Positions 7,957-16,894 of a DNA stretch of 52,567 nucleotides are shown here, piece by piece. The DNA lies in assembly GCA_046565505.1 (NCBI GenBank), contig JBKHYJ010000056.1, positions 1 through 52,567 of the forward strand, given 5' to 3'. This stretch comes from JBKHYJ01 sp046565505 (GTDB taxonomy: Bacteria > Acidobacteriota > Blastocatellia > UBA7656). Both the position numbers and the translations under genes were made by a program. The notes beneath the pieces were generated by a model. It had not been told where the DNA came from, searched no databases, and saw only the letters and a program-made list of their open reading frames with translations. The stretch's first letter is position 1. The number at the start of each line of letters is the position of its first letter.

Positions 7957-9066
7957 ATGAAGTCATTTCGCTTTACGCACAAAAACCTGCTGCTCATCTG
8001 CGCAGCGATTCTGTCAGGGGCATTCTTCCCGGGCAACGCCTGGGCGCAAGGCTGAGTGCTCGCACGCCAAAGCGTGCCCGGGCTCGGCGCGCAATGCTCT
8101 ACCGCGGGAGGTTCCAGCTCGGACTCGTACATGGGTCCGGGCCAATGGCAAATATCGGTCGGCTACCGCTGGCAACGGTCGCACAGGCATTTCGTGGGCA
8201 AAGAGGAGCAGAAGCAAAGGGAAGAGCAGGAGACGCAGATCGTCAACAACATCCACCTGATGGATTTCGGCGCCACTTACTCTTTCAGCCAGCGATTCAA
8301 CCTCACATTCAGCGTGCCTCTGCTGATCGCCGAAAGGACCAGGCCCGGCACGCTCGACAGGCTGCGCGGCATTCCGAACGCGCCCGATCAAGTCTCGCAC
8401 AGCATGGGGGTCGGCGATGTCGCCCTCACCGGGAGGTTCTGGCTAATCAGGCCGCCCAGCGAGAACAGGCAGAACGTGTCGATAGGCTTTGGGGTGAAGC
8501 TGCCGACGGGCGACCCCGGGACTAAGAGTACGGTCGATACCCCCACGGGCCCTGTCAGGCGCGTCAACGATCAATCAATCCAGCCGGGTGACGGGGGGGT
8601 AGGCATCATCCTCGATACGCAGGCGTTCAAGGGGTTGGGGAGGGCGACTCTGTTCTTCTCCGGCACGTACCTGATTAACCCGCGAAACACGAACGGAGTG
8701 CAGACGGGGCGCGCGCGACCCTCGGAGGCGATCATGTCCGTGGCGGATCAATACCTGGCGCGGGCGGGCGTCGTCGTGCCCGTCCCCAAGGCCAGGCGGC
8801 TCGCGCTCAGCCTGGGCGCTCGCGCCGAGGGCGTGCCCGTGAGGGACCTGCTCGGCAAAAGCGATGGGTTCCGCCGCCCCGGTTATGCCATCTCGGCCGA
8901 CCCCGGGCTGCTTTACTTCGGCGGGAAGAACATCTGGTCCGTGAACGTGCCCATCGCCTTGTCGCGCAACCGGCTGAGGAGCGTGACGGACATCAGGGAC
9001 AACACCCACGGGGATGCCGCCTTCGCGGATTACTTCATCACGGTGGGCTACTCGCGGAGATTTTAG
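7957..9066 (+). CDS. Outer-membrane beta-barrel-like protein with in-frame TGA after the signal peptide (candidate selenoprotein)
   Basis: Translation from the ATG at 7957 (ribosome-binding site AAGGGGA about 9 nt upstream) gives a clear signal peptide, MKSFRFTHKNLLLICAAILS, ending AWA-QG. The next codon is TGA (8053-8055, codon 33). The same frame then runs open for 336 codons to 9066. The mature part alternates polar and hydrophobic residues (WQISVGYRW, FNLTFSVPLL, ALTGRFWL, NVSIGFGVKL) and ends in GYSRRF, the C-terminal aromatic typical of outer-membrane barrels. A Cys lies 14 residues after the TGA (GAQC). From memory, acidobacterial relatives have Cys at the TGA position (QGCV-type), which I cannot check here. 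Options are selenocysteine, a recent nonsense mutation, or a sequence error. Restart at the GTG at 8056 would lose the signal peptide. A hairpin fitting bacterial SECIS spacing follows the TGA. Confidence 0.7.
8053..8092 (+). promoter_or_regulatory. Candidate SECIS-like hairpin after the in-frame TGA
   Basis: After the TGA at 8053-8055, GCGTGCC (8072-8078) pairs over 7 bp (one G-U) with GGCGCGC (8086-8092). The apical loop is CGGGCTC and begins 23 nt after the TGA. Bacterial SECIS elements place the loop about 16-37 nt downstream with a G in the first two loop positions, and this fits. A competing hairpin, GCACGC-CAAA-GCGTGC (8062-8077), does not fit, so the assignment is tentative. Confidence 0.4.
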
Positions 9067-9112
9067 GCCGGGATTAAAGAGTCTAAAGGGCCGCGTTCAT
9101 GCGCGAAACAGG

Positions 9113-9143
9113 AAAGGCTGGCGAGTCGAACTCGCCAGCCTTT
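9113..9143. terminator. Bidirectional intrinsic terminator
   Basis: A perfect 14-bp stem (AAAGGCTGGCGAGT, loop CGA, then its complement ending CCTTT) lies between the convergent barrel-protein gene and the AAA+ gene. The flanking A and T runs provide short U tracts in both directions. Confidence 0.8.
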
Positions 9144-9169
9144 ATTGCTGCCTGCGCTTTCAGCCTTCG

Positions 9170-10297
9170 TCAGGCGGCGATGGGATTGTTCCTCTTCGCC
9201 CGCGCGCCCTGCGCGGCCTCGACGGCGGCCGCGGCGCGGCTGCTCTCGGCTTCGTCGCGGAAGAAGCCGAGCTTCTGTGTCATCTCGTCAAGGTCGATGA
9301 AAACCACATCGCCCAGTCGCACCTGCCCGGTGGCCGATAGGTTCGCCAGCGGGTTGACTAAGAATCGCTCGATGGCCCTCTTCAGGTGGCGCGCGCCGTA
9401 ACGGTACTCGACGCCCTCGCTGAGCAGGAACTCCTTCGCGTTGTCGGTCAGCGTGAAAGAGAACCGCTCGCCCGCGCCATCGTCAATCCGCTGCTGCACC
9501 CCGCGAAGCTCCAGGTCGAGTATGTGGCGAAGCTGCTGGTGCTTGAGGCTGCGGAATACGACCACCTTGTCTATGCGGTTCATGAACTCGGGGGAGAACC
9601 TCCGCTTCGCCGCCTCCGACGCAGTGCGGTATATCTTCTGGTCCACGTCGTCCTCGACCATCCCCTTCCCCCGCGCCGGCGCGAACCCTACCGACCCCGT
9701 TATCAGCTCGCTCATCTCTTTAGCCCCGAGGTTGGATGTCATAAAGATCATCGTCTGCGAGAAGTCCACCTTGCGGTTGTCGCCCAGCGTCAGGGTCCCC
9801 TTGTCCAGTATGCCGAGAAGCAACTGCCACAGCGCGTCAGACGCCTTCTCTATTTCGTCGAACAGCACGAGCGTGAACGGGTCGCGCTCGGTGTGATGCT
9901 TGTCGAGGTTTTCCTGGCTGAGCAAAGGAGCGGTCTCGCGGTGGCCGAGGTAGCCGGGCGGCGAGCCTATGAGCTTGGCTATCTCGTGCGAGTGCTGGAA
10001 CTCCGCGCAGTCAATCTTCACGACGGCGTTCCTGTCGCTGAAAAGTACGTCGGCCGCGGCCTCGACTACGTGAGTCTTGCCCGACCCCGTGGGCCCTAGA
10101 AACAGCATGGTCCCCAGCGGGCGGGACATATTCGTCATCCCGGCATGGAAAACCTGGTACAGCGACGCGATGTTACGGACTGCCCTATCCTGACCAATGA
10201 CACGAGCGCGAAGCCCCGCCTCAAACTCTGCCGCCCTGGGACCCTTCTTTTCAGGATCGAGCGCTACTAGCTTCCTCGTTTGTCCATTGTTAATCAT
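9170..10297 (-). CDS. Single-ring ClpB-D2-like AAA+ ATPase
   Basis: The 375-residue protein carries one AAA+ module of the Clp/Hsp100 second-ring type. Walker A is GPTGSGKT at about 68-75, Walker B is LVLFDEIEKA near 148, the aromatic pore loop is GSPPGYLGH, sensor 1 is MTSNLGAKEM, and RFSPEFMNRID contains the expected arginine. The C-terminal small domain has the sensor-2 segment GARHLKRAIE. The N-domain, first ring and coiled-coil middle domain of ClpB are absent, and so is the zinc domain of ClpX. Members remodel or unfold proteins using ATP, but the partner is unknown. The ATG at 10297 was chosen because AGAAGGTGGGAA lies directly upstream; a longer frame to 10399 has no such support. The gene is monocistronic as far as can be seen. 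Confidence 0.88.
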   Translation of the reverse strand: MINNGQTRKLVALDPEKKGPRAAEFEAGLRARVIGQDRAVRNIASLYQVFHAGMTNMSRPLGTMLFLGPTGSGKTHVVEAAADVLFSDRNAVVKIDCAEFQHSHEIAKLIGSPPGYLGHRETAPLLSQENLDKHHTERDPFTLVLFDEIEKASDALWQLLLGILDKGTLTLGDNRKVDFSQTMIFMTSNLGAKEMSELITGSVGFAPARGKGMVEDDVDQKIYRTASEAAKRRFSPEFMNRIDKVVVFRSLKHQQLRHILDLELRGVQQRIDDGAGERFSFTLTDNAKEFLLSEGVEYRYGARHLKRAIERFLVNPLANLSATGQVRLGDVVFIDLDEMTQKLGFFRDEAESSRAAAAVEAAQGARAKRNNPIAA

Positions 10298-10959
10298 TTC
10301 CCACCTTCTTTCGGCGCCCGTTATTTTCTTCCGTCGTCCGGGCTGACACCATCTCCTCATCAACCCGGCTCTTAATTTGTTATAACTTTGGGGTCTCATC
10401 GCATCGCCCCTAATCAGGTTGCGATTGCGACCTTTTCAGCAATTTTGATGCCCGCTTTTATATTATCGTTGCTAAATACGACGAGCCGCGTCGAATGCAT
10501 GAATGCGGATGGGAAGTCCAACTTGCAGCAATGTTTATTACGCCGGGTAAGGCGCCCGGGTTGTCTCAGCGCGGAAGGGCCGCGCGTGCGGCCTTGCCAC
10601 AATTTGCCATTCGCGGCTAAAAAAATAACAGATACTGTCACTCTTAAATCTCCTGCCTCAACGCCCTGCCAGTGCGACGCCGTAAAGGCGTGTGCGGGGC
10701 CGCCATCTCCTCAGTGCGACTTCAAAGATCAGGCGCCTTAACGAGTCAGGCTCCGGCCGAAATACGCATGTGAGATCGACGGTCGTTCCGCCGCCGCCAT
10801 GACGGCAGAGCGGTCACGGGAAGCCCTGATACATGAGCCGAGCGCGCAAGGGGTTGATAGGCCGGCGGGCAAACGGGTCACGCCTACCGCGCCGGCGCGC
10901 GATGGGCTATCATAAGCGCGGCCTTAAATGTAAGCAGGCTTGGCATTGCGGGAGGGCGG
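10298..10959. other. 662-bp intergenic region between divergent genes
   Basis: This holds the upstream regions of the AAA+ gene (minus) and the SDR gene (plus). It contains several AT-rich stretches, such as TTATAAC near 10380 and TTTTATATTATCG near 10455, but no -35/-10 pair I trust and no recognisable small gene. No CIRCE heat-shock element is visible. Confidence 0.4.
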
Positions 10960-11739
10960 ATGAAGCTCGATAAAAAAGTTTCAATCGTGACGGGCGGGGG
11001 CCGCGGCATCGGGCGCGCAATCGCGCTGCGCTTCGCCTCTGAAGGCGCGGCAGTCGTGGTGGCCGGTACTACGGCCGCGTCAATAGAGGCTGTCGCTCAG
11101 GAGATACGCGGGCGGGGCGGTCGCTCGCTCGCGGTGAGCGCGGACGTGTCAGACGAAGCACAGGTCGCGCGCATGGTCGCGGGCGCCATAGACGAATTCG
11201 GCGGCATTGATATCCTGGTCAACAACGCCGGCATCGCGGGGCCTACAGCGCTCGCGACGGAAGTCAGCCGCGAGGACTGGGACCGCACAATCGCCGTGAA
11301 CGTCACGGGCGCGTTCCTCTGCGCCAAGCATGCGCTCCCCCGCATGATGGAGCGCCGCGGCGGGCGCATAATTAATATAACGTCGATAGCGGGGTTGAGG
11401 GCCTACGCGCTGCGCAGCCCTTATGCGGCTTCTAAGTGGGCGATGATCGGTCTGACCAGGACGCTCGCGGAGGAAGCGGGCCGCTACGACATAACCGTTA
11501 ACGCAATCGCGCCGGGGCCTGTGCGCGGCCCCCGCATAGATAGCGTCATCCGTAACCGCGCGGCCGCGATGGGCCGGCCCGTCGAGGAGGTCGAGCGCGA
11601 TTACGTCGAGCCCACCGCGCTCAAACGCATGGCAGACGAAGACGACATCGCGGCGATGGCCGTATTCCTGGCTTCCGAAGAAGGGCGCAACATCACGGGC
11701 GAAACGCTCAACATCTCAAGCGGCTACAGGCTCTCGTAA
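10960..11739 (+). CDS. SDR-family NAD(P)-dependent oxidoreductase, FabG-like
   Basis: This is a classical short-chain dehydrogenase of 259 residues. The cofactor motif TGGGRGIG is near residues 11-18, NNAGIAG near 88-94, and the catalytic set follows: Ser in ITSIAGL, then YAASK with Tyr and Lys. The late region AIAPGPVRGPRI and the C-terminal GETLNISSGYRLS (normally GxxLxVDGG) are typical of 3-oxoacyl-ACP reductase and glucose/ribitol dehydrogenase relatives. The substrate cannot be predicted. GGGAGGGCGG ending just before the ATG is a strong ribosome-binding site. It stands alone between two divergent or convergent neighbours. Confidence 0.92.
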   Translation: MKLDKKVSIVTGGGRGIGRAIALRFASEGAAVVVAGTTAASIEAVAQEIRGRGGRSLAVSADVSDEAQVARMVAGAIDEFGGIDILVNNAGIAGPTALATEVSREDWDRTIAVNVTGAFLCAKHALPRMMERRGGRIINITSIAGLRAYALRSPYAASKWAMIGLTRTLAEEAGRYDITVNAIAPGPVRGPRIDSVIRNRAAAMGRPVEEVERDYVEPTALKRMADEDDIAAMAVFLASEEGRNITGETLNISSGYRLS

Positions 11740-11830
11740 TGATTGATTCTGGCCGCGCGCTGGCCTTGTCGGCCGGCGGAGGTCGCCTGACGGATTCGGG
11801 TGGATTGATTAAGTATTGATTAAGTGCGTC

Positions 11831-14350
11831 TCAAGGAATTAAAGCGGCCGCCTCGGCCCCCGCTCCCTGCGTGTGGAGAAATTGAGCCGGGCGCGGTTCG
11901 CAGCGGTCAGGGATTAGCAAGGCTTTATCAGGCAGCAGCTTGTTCCGGCGCATCGCCGCCCCTGCCGCGTGGAGTAACTCATCGGTAGTCTGCCCGTCGG
12001 CCCCGTACTCCGCCACGCCGAAGCTCAGGCCGAGCCGCACGTGCTGGCCCGGAAGCATTTCGATCTTCTGGCGGCTTACCTCCGATTGCGCGCGCTCGCC
12101 CAGCCGCGTCGCCTCCTCCTTGCCGGCCCCCGTCAGCAGACAGGTAAATTCGTCGCCCGCGATGCGGCTCAACAGCCCCTGCTCGCCGACGACCTGGCCC
12201 AGCCGCCTGGCCGCTTTCACGAGCGCTCTGTCGCCCGCCTGGTAGCCGTAGGCGTCGTTGATCGCGCGCATGCCGGAAAGGTTGAATGAGAGAACAGTCA
12301 ACTGCGCGCCCTGTTCTTTGGCCGCCGTCAACTCGCTCTCAAATCGCGCGTAAAGCGCGCGGCCATTCGGCAGGCCCGTCAAGGAATCCGTCTGGCCGCT
12401 CGCCTTCGTCTGCTCGTACAACATCGCGTGCTGGAGCGCGGTCGATGTCAGGCGGGAGACCGACTCCAGCAGGTGCAGATGGTCGCTGGTGTAACTGTCC
12501 AGTTCGTCCGTGTAGAGCGCCAGAGCGCCTATAGCCGCGTCGCCCTTGACCAGCGGGAAGACTGCGGCGGTCCTGTATCGCGCCTCGCCCGCCGGGAGAA
12601 ATTCGCTCAGGTCGAGCATAGGGTCGGTATTGCTCATGGGCCTGCCATTGAGTACGACCCAGCCGGCGATGCCGCGCCCGGCGGCGAGGCGTCGCCCGCG
12701 TATGCTGCCGGCGTTTCTTCCGAAGGCGTAAGCCGCGACCGTCGCTTCGTCACCCTCGTCCCGCAAGTACACCACGCAGGTCGTGAAGGGGACCATCCGC
12801 TCGATGCGGTTGACCGTCAGCGTCACTACATCCCGGACTTCCAGGCTCGCGCTGAAGGTCTGCGCCATCTCGTAGAGCGCGGCGACCTCCGCGTGCGCGG
12901 CATGTATCTGCTTGATGTAGCCGGGCGGCTCGGCGGCCGCCTGGGCGAGCCCGGCGGCGGGGACTGCGTTGCGCCCGCTCTCGGATATGCCTGCCTGCGT
13001 GGTCGGCGAGAGTATAGGCTGCTGATTCGCCTTGTGCGCGCCGATCTCCTGTTCGTACTTCGGCAGGTTCGCCAGGAACGCTTCCACTATGCGAGGGTCG
13101 AATTGCTTGCCCGCGTTCTCCAGCAAAAAGTTGCAGGCCTGGTCGCGGGTCATCCCCAGCCGGTACTGCCTGTCTTCGCGCACGGCGTCGAAGCAATCGA
13201 CGACCGTCAGTATGCGGGCAGTGATGGGTATCTTTTCGCCCGCCAGGCCGTCGGGGTAGCCGCGCCCATCCCAGCGCTCGTGGTGGTGGCGGACTATGGG
13301 GACCACGGGGTAAGGGAAGTTCACGCGCTCCATGATCTCCGCGCCGACGACCGTGTGAATCTTCATCTTCTCGAACTCCGCGGCGGTCAATTTACCCGGC
13401 TTGTTCAGTATGTAATCGGGCACGGCAATCTTGCCCACGTCGTGCAGGAGCGCGCCCGCCTTGAGCGCCTCGATCTCACAGTCCGTCAGCTTGAAATGTC
13501 GCGCCAGTCCCGCCGCGTACACCTGCACCCTGTAGACGTGGTCGTGCGTGATCTGGTCCTTGGCGTCAATGGCCGTGGCGAGCGCCTCCACCGTCGCCAG
13601 GTGCATGCGGCTGATGCGCTCGCTGGCTATGGTCCGCTCTTCGGTCTGCTTGAAGTAGAAGTGACAGGTCGCGAATATGATCGCCACCAGCGGCCCCGCG
13701 GCTATCAGCAAGGTGACGCCGTATTGTATCACCCCGAGGTATATCAGGCCCGCGGCCGACGCGCTTGCGACGTAGGTGAGGCCGGCCCATGAATAGTTCG
13801 CCCACCATAGGGCGAGCAGTGACTCGCGCATCTTGAGCGCCTGGTGGACGGCCATCAGCAGCGAGTTGAGAAGAAAGAAGACGAGCGAAAACAGCAGCAG
13901 CGTGGTTAAAAGTGAGGTGCTGCTGAGCAGCGAGTGGCGGCGCATCCACTCCAGCGCCTGTTGAAATACGGTGGCGGAAGCGAGTATCGCGATTGACATC
14001 AGCGCGGGGCCGCCTATCCTGCTGGTCCACCTGCGCGACTTCCTGCACGACGCGGCGAAGGCGTCCGTCACCGCCACAAGCGTCGCGGCCGGCGCGCCCA
14101 GGAATAGCGCGGTCAGGAAGATGAAGACATCGCCGGGGGTGATGAAGGACTGCGTGCTCGGGACGCGGATCGGTCGCAACCCGGCCAAAAACACGACCGA
14201 CATCAGTATGCTAACCTTCAGCAGCTCGCCCGCTTCTAATCGCAATACGCCGGCCACTGCGCAGCCGACCGCCGCGGCCCCCGCGGCGGCCGTGGCCCAC
14301 CAGTAGACGCGCACGGCCCCGTTATAATCTGACATGTCAATGAAGTTCAT
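11831..14350 (-). CDS. Membrane HD-GYP / GAF / GGDEF cyclic-di-GMP regulator
   Basis: The 839-residue protein has an N-terminal membrane domain of about six to seven helices (about 15-232). An HD-GYP phosphodiesterase domain follows (about 245-430; HDVGKI at about 303, HHHERWDGRGYPDG at about 355-368). A GAF domain spans about 495-645 and a GGDEF domain about 650-815. HD-GYP cleaves cyclic di-GMP and GGDEF makes it. The GGDEF motif reads AGDEF (about 731-735), a variant found in some active cyclases. The usual RxxD inhibitory site upstream is missing, so product inhibition is unlikely. The start ATG at 14350 has GAGGGAAGG just upstream. The protein probably senses a membrane or small-molecule cue and sets local cyclic di-GMP. 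The dominant activity cannot be told from sequence alone. Confidence 0.93.
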   Translation of the reverse strand: MNFIDMSDYNGAVRVYWWATAAAGAAAVGCAVAGVLRLEAGELLKVSILMSVVFLAGLRPIRVPSTQSFITPGDVFIFLTALFLGAPAATLVAVTDAFAASCRKSRRWTSRIGGPALMSIAILASATVFQQALEWMRRHSLLSSTSLLTTLLLFSLVFFLLNSLLMAVHQALKMRESLLALWWANYSWAGLTYVASASAAGLIYLGVIQYGVTLLIAAGPLVAIIFATCHFYFKQTEERTIASERISRMHLATVEALATAIDAKDQITHDHVYRVQVYAAGLARHFKLTDCEIEALKAGALLHDVGKIAVPDYILNKPGKLTAAEFEKMKIHTVVGAEIMERVNFPYPVVPIVRHHHERWDGRGYPDGLAGEKIPITARILTVVDCFDAVREDRQYRLGMTRDQACNFLLENAGKQFDPRIVEAFLANLPKYEQEIGAHKANQQPILSPTTQAGISESGRNAVPAAGLAQAAAEPPGYIKQIHAAHAEVAALYEMAQTFSASLEVRDVVTLTVNRIERMVPFTTCVVYLRDEGDEATVAAYAFGRNAGSIRGRRLAAGRGIAGWVVLNGRPMSNTDPMLDLSEFLPAGEARYRTAAVFPLVKGDAAIGALALYTDELDSYTSDHLHLLESVSRLTSTALQHAMLYEQTKASGQTDSLTGLPNGRALYARFESELTAAKEQGAQLTVLSFNLSGMRAINDAYGYQAGDRALVKAARRLGQVVGEQGLLSRIAGDEFTCLLTGAGKEEATRLGERAQSEVSRQKIEMLPGQHVRLGLSFGVAEYGADGQTTDELLHAAGAAMRRNKLLPDKALLIPDRCEPRPAQFLHTQGAGAEAAALIP

Positions 14351-14433
14351 CAGCCTTCCCTCATACGCCGCCGGGCCCCGAATCCCGATTCGTGCCGGGC
14401 CGGGCAGAGGCGCTGCTTTGAATTCGCCCGCCC

Positions 14434-16518
14434 CTATGGCTCGCCCAGGTTGCTCGCCTCCGCCAGAGTTATGCCTTCGCCTAGCGTAATCCCTTCGGCC
14501 AGGGTTATCCCTTCACTCGCGGCAATGCCTTCGGCGAGCGTTATCCCTTCCGCGAGCGTGATGCCGCCGGCGAGTATGATCCCTTCCGCGAGCGTGATGC
14601 CCTCCGCGAGCGTAATGCCCTGTCCCGCCGCGACCCCGTTGCTGAGGGCTACGCCTATGACGAATACGCCGCTCGAACTGGCGAGGATGTCGGCGTCAAT
14701 GACGCCGGGCGTTATCAACTGGGCGTTGTTTATTTCGGCCTCGTTGATTATGACTCTGTCGCGCACCCAGACGAGCGCGGGATTGTATATCCCCTGGTAG
14801 CGCCTGAAGAGGTCCGCCCCCGCGAGCACATGCGAGCCGCCCGCGAAGACGTACCCGCCCCACCGCGCGCTCTGACCGGCTATCGTAGAAACGGGCGAGG
14901 GCATAGACGACCGCGCGAGCAGCATTGAGTCCCCCGTCCTTATCGCGCCTCGTGCGATGGCCGTTGACAGGTCCGTCCGCAGGACGCCGGCCAGTCGCGC
15001 CGCGCCTTCGATGTTTAGCAGCCCCGCCCCTTGCTGGATTATGTTCGCGTTCGGTAATTGCTGCGCGGTGTACTGGAGAATTGCCTTGACGAGCGGCGGC
15101 GTCAGCCCCGGGTTCTTCTGCAAGAGCAGCGCGGCCGCGCCCGCCACGACCGGGGCCGCTATAGAGCTTCCGCTCAACTGCATAAACGCCTTGGTCCCCG
15201 TACCGCTGTTGTGGAGTTGGGGGTACTCGCTCGGCAGCCAGGCCCCGCCCGATTCCGCCGAGACTATCCGGTTGCCGGGCGCGACCAGGTCCGGCTTGAG
15301 CAGGTTGTCGTACCGCTTCGCCCCCGTCGCATCCAGACAGTAACCCCGCGTCGGGCCGCGCGAACTGAAGTATGTGACCGTTTCGTCGCCGCGTGCGTCC
15401 GTTTGATGCGTGTTAGTAGCGCCGACCGTGATGACGGTCGGGTCGTTGCCGGGGGCGGTAATGCTGCCGTACTGCTCCAGCCCATTTGCCGTCTGACCGT
15501 AATTGCCCGCAGCCACCACCACGGTTATGCCGGCCGCTACTGCGCGCCGCGCCGCGCGGCAGAGCGGGTCGGTCGCCCAGGACTCGGAAGAAGCCGCGCC
15601 CAGGCTCAGGTTCATCACTTTGATGTTGCGCAGCGCGCGATTGGCGATGACCCAGTCGATGCCGGCGATCACGTCGCTGGTCTGGCCGACCCCGCGGGCG
15701 TTGAGCACTCGAACGTCTATAAGGCTTGCGCCGGGGGCTATGCCATTGAACCCGCGCGACGAGCCGCTGGCGGCCGAGCGGCCGGCGGCCGTGCCCGCCA
15801 CGTGCGAGCCATGCCCGTAGGCGTCTTGATTATCCAGACCCAGCAGCCCTATGACGCTGGAGACGACGCCGAGGCGAAGTAGATACTGAGCCAGATTCGT
15901 GTTACTCGACACGGTGTCCGTCTTGGCGGTGACGCGCGAAAGGCCTAGCAGATTCCCGAGGCTGCCGAATTCGCTGTGCCCTGCCATTATCCCGGAGTCT
16001 AGAATCGCTATGCCGACCCCGCTCCCGTCGAGCCCGCTGTAGGTCTGTAGCACGGAGTTGTAAGTCCGCACCAGGTCCGCGCCGGTCGCGGCTTCGAGGT
16101 GGCTTGCGCTCTGCTGTGCAAGGTGGTCCGCCGACATCCGCTCCACGTCGGCGCGGGAGGCCAACGTGAGGAGGCTGCTTTTCGGCAGTTCAGCCAGCAG
16201 CCCATAGATAGAGCTGAACTGGCGCACGACTGATCCGCCCGCGGACCTCACCGCGGTAATCAGGCCGGACGAGACCGGGCCGACCGACTGTATCAATACG
16301 CGGACAGTTCGTCGCGATGGGTCCGACCACACGAGCAGGTCATTGCTGCTGAGCGCCTGTTGCAGAGCGGGAGACAGCTTCGTTATAGGGGAAGTCGCCT
16401 GCGCTTGCGAGCGGGCGGTCGGCAGCGCCGCGCCGGCCAGGGTGAGCATGAGCCAGAGCGCGAGCAGGCGGCGCGCACCAAGACACCGGAGTGAGGTGAG
16501 GCAAACGGGTCTATTCAT
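14434..16518 (-). CDS. Secreted subtilisin-like (S8) serine protease with hexapeptide-repeat tail
   Basis: This 694-residue protein begins with a signal peptide (hydrophobic 18-30, cleavage near ARSQAQA). A prodomain-like segment (about 65-130, inhibitor_I9-type) follows, then the S8 catalytic domain. The triad is Asp174 (AILDSGI), His236 (GHGSHVAG) and Ser452 (GSSIAAPVVAG), with oxyanion Asn339 (AAGN). After the catalytic domain, about residues 520-630 are a beta-rich extension. The last 61 residues are ten imperfect hexapeptides of the form GITLAE, an unusual tail that may form a beta-roll or surface-attachment module. The protein is probably exported and self-processed. The ATG at 16518 fits the signal peptide, though its ribosome-binding site is weak. 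Confidence 0.92.
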   Translation of the reverse strand: MNRPVCLTSLRCLGARRLLALWLMLTLAGAALPTARSQAQATSPITKLSPALQQALSSNDLLVWSDPSRRTVRVLIQSVGPVSSGLITAVRSAGGSVVRQFSSIYGLLAELPKSSLLTLASRADVERMSADHLAQQSASHLEAATGADLVRTYNSVLQTYSGLDGSGVGIAILDSGIMAGHSEFGSLGNLLGLSRVTAKTDTVSSNTNLAQYLLRLGVVSSVIGLLGLDNQDAYGHGSHVAGTAAGRSAASGSSRGFNGIAPGASLIDVRVLNARGVGQTSDVIAGIDWVIANRALRNIKVMNLSLGAASSESWATDPLCRAARRAVAAGITVVVAAGNYGQTANGLEQYGSITAPGNDPTVITVGATNTHQTDARGDETVTYFSSRGPTRGYCLDATGAKRYDNLLKPDLVAPGNRIVSAESGGAWLPSEYPQLHNSGTGTKAFMQLSGSSIAAPVVAGAAALLLQKNPGLTPPLVKAILQYTAQQLPNANIIQQGAGLLNIEGAARLAGVLRTDLSTAIARGAIRTGDSMLLARSSMPSPVSTIAGQSARWGGYVFAGGSHVLAGADLFRRYQGIYNPALVWVRDRVIINEAEINNAQLITPGVIDADILASSSGVFVIGVALSNGVAAGQGITLAEGITLAEGIILAGGITLAEGITLAEGIAASEGITLAEGITLGEGITLAEASNLGEP
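14440..14619 (-). repeat. Ten 18-bp units encoding GITLAE-type hexapeptides
   Basis: The 3' end of the S8 protease gene consists of ten 18-bp units, each giving a hexapeptide near GITLAE (variants GIILAG, GIAASE, GITLGE, ASNLGE). A single Pro codon and the TAG stop follow. Such short perfect-period repeats can change copy number by slippage. Confidence 0.88.
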
Positions 16519-16841
16519 ATTATTCGTCCACGTGTGTTATGACTTGACCGCAACTGAGGGGCTGCGATTATCGCCACGCGACTACTGGCAAGAACGATGC
16601 CACGCGCGCAGATTCAAAGCGAAAGACTCATCGGATGCGCGGCCGGGCTGAATAACCAAACATTTACGGGCGGCCCCGCTTCACGACCCTGTTTCCGCCG
16701 AGAAAGTACCCTGAATAAGTAAGGCAGTCAGAATAAAACGACTGTCGCGGTCAGAATGACCGGGCCGCCCGACCGCGAGTGGCCGCGGCGCGTCAGCCGA
16801 TGAACTGCCGCCGAACGGCCTGCGCGCGCCATTTGACGCAC
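16519..16841. other. Intergenic region between divergent S8 protease and menG
   Basis: No gene is seen here. It is the 5' region of the S8 protease on the minus strand and the distal upstream region of menG. The menG-proximal end carries a palindrome, listed separately. Confidence 0.4.
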
Positions 16842-16868
16842 TACTAAAGTCGCGGAGTTTAGTATAAA
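16842..16868 (+). promoter_or_regulatory. Operator-like palindrome overlapping a TATAAA box upstream of menG
   Basis: TACTAAA (16842-16848) and TTTAGTA (16858-16864) are perfect inverted repeats with a 9-nt spacer. The right arm runs into TATAAA (16863-16868), a possible -10 box about 20-26 nt before the menG start. No -35 box sits at standard spacing, which would suit an activator-dependent or repressed promoter. The binding protein is unknown. Confidence 0.4.
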
Positions 16869-16894
16869 GTTCATGCCGCAACGCCCTGTTGATT

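Noticed and set aside
8062..8077. GCACGC-CAAA-GCGTGC hairpin as the SECIS of the barrel gene
   Set aside because: Its loop lies only 12 nt after the TGA and has no G, so it does not fit the bacterial SECIS pattern; the 8072-8092 stem fits better.
7845..8525. Plus-strand frame overlapping the barrel protein in another phase
   Set aside because: Its composition is Arg/Ala-rich with no signal, and the other frame has a signal peptide and barrel pattern.
10388..10741. 117-residue frame in the gap before the SDR gene
   Set aside because: No ribosome-binding site, no family resemblance and odd composition.
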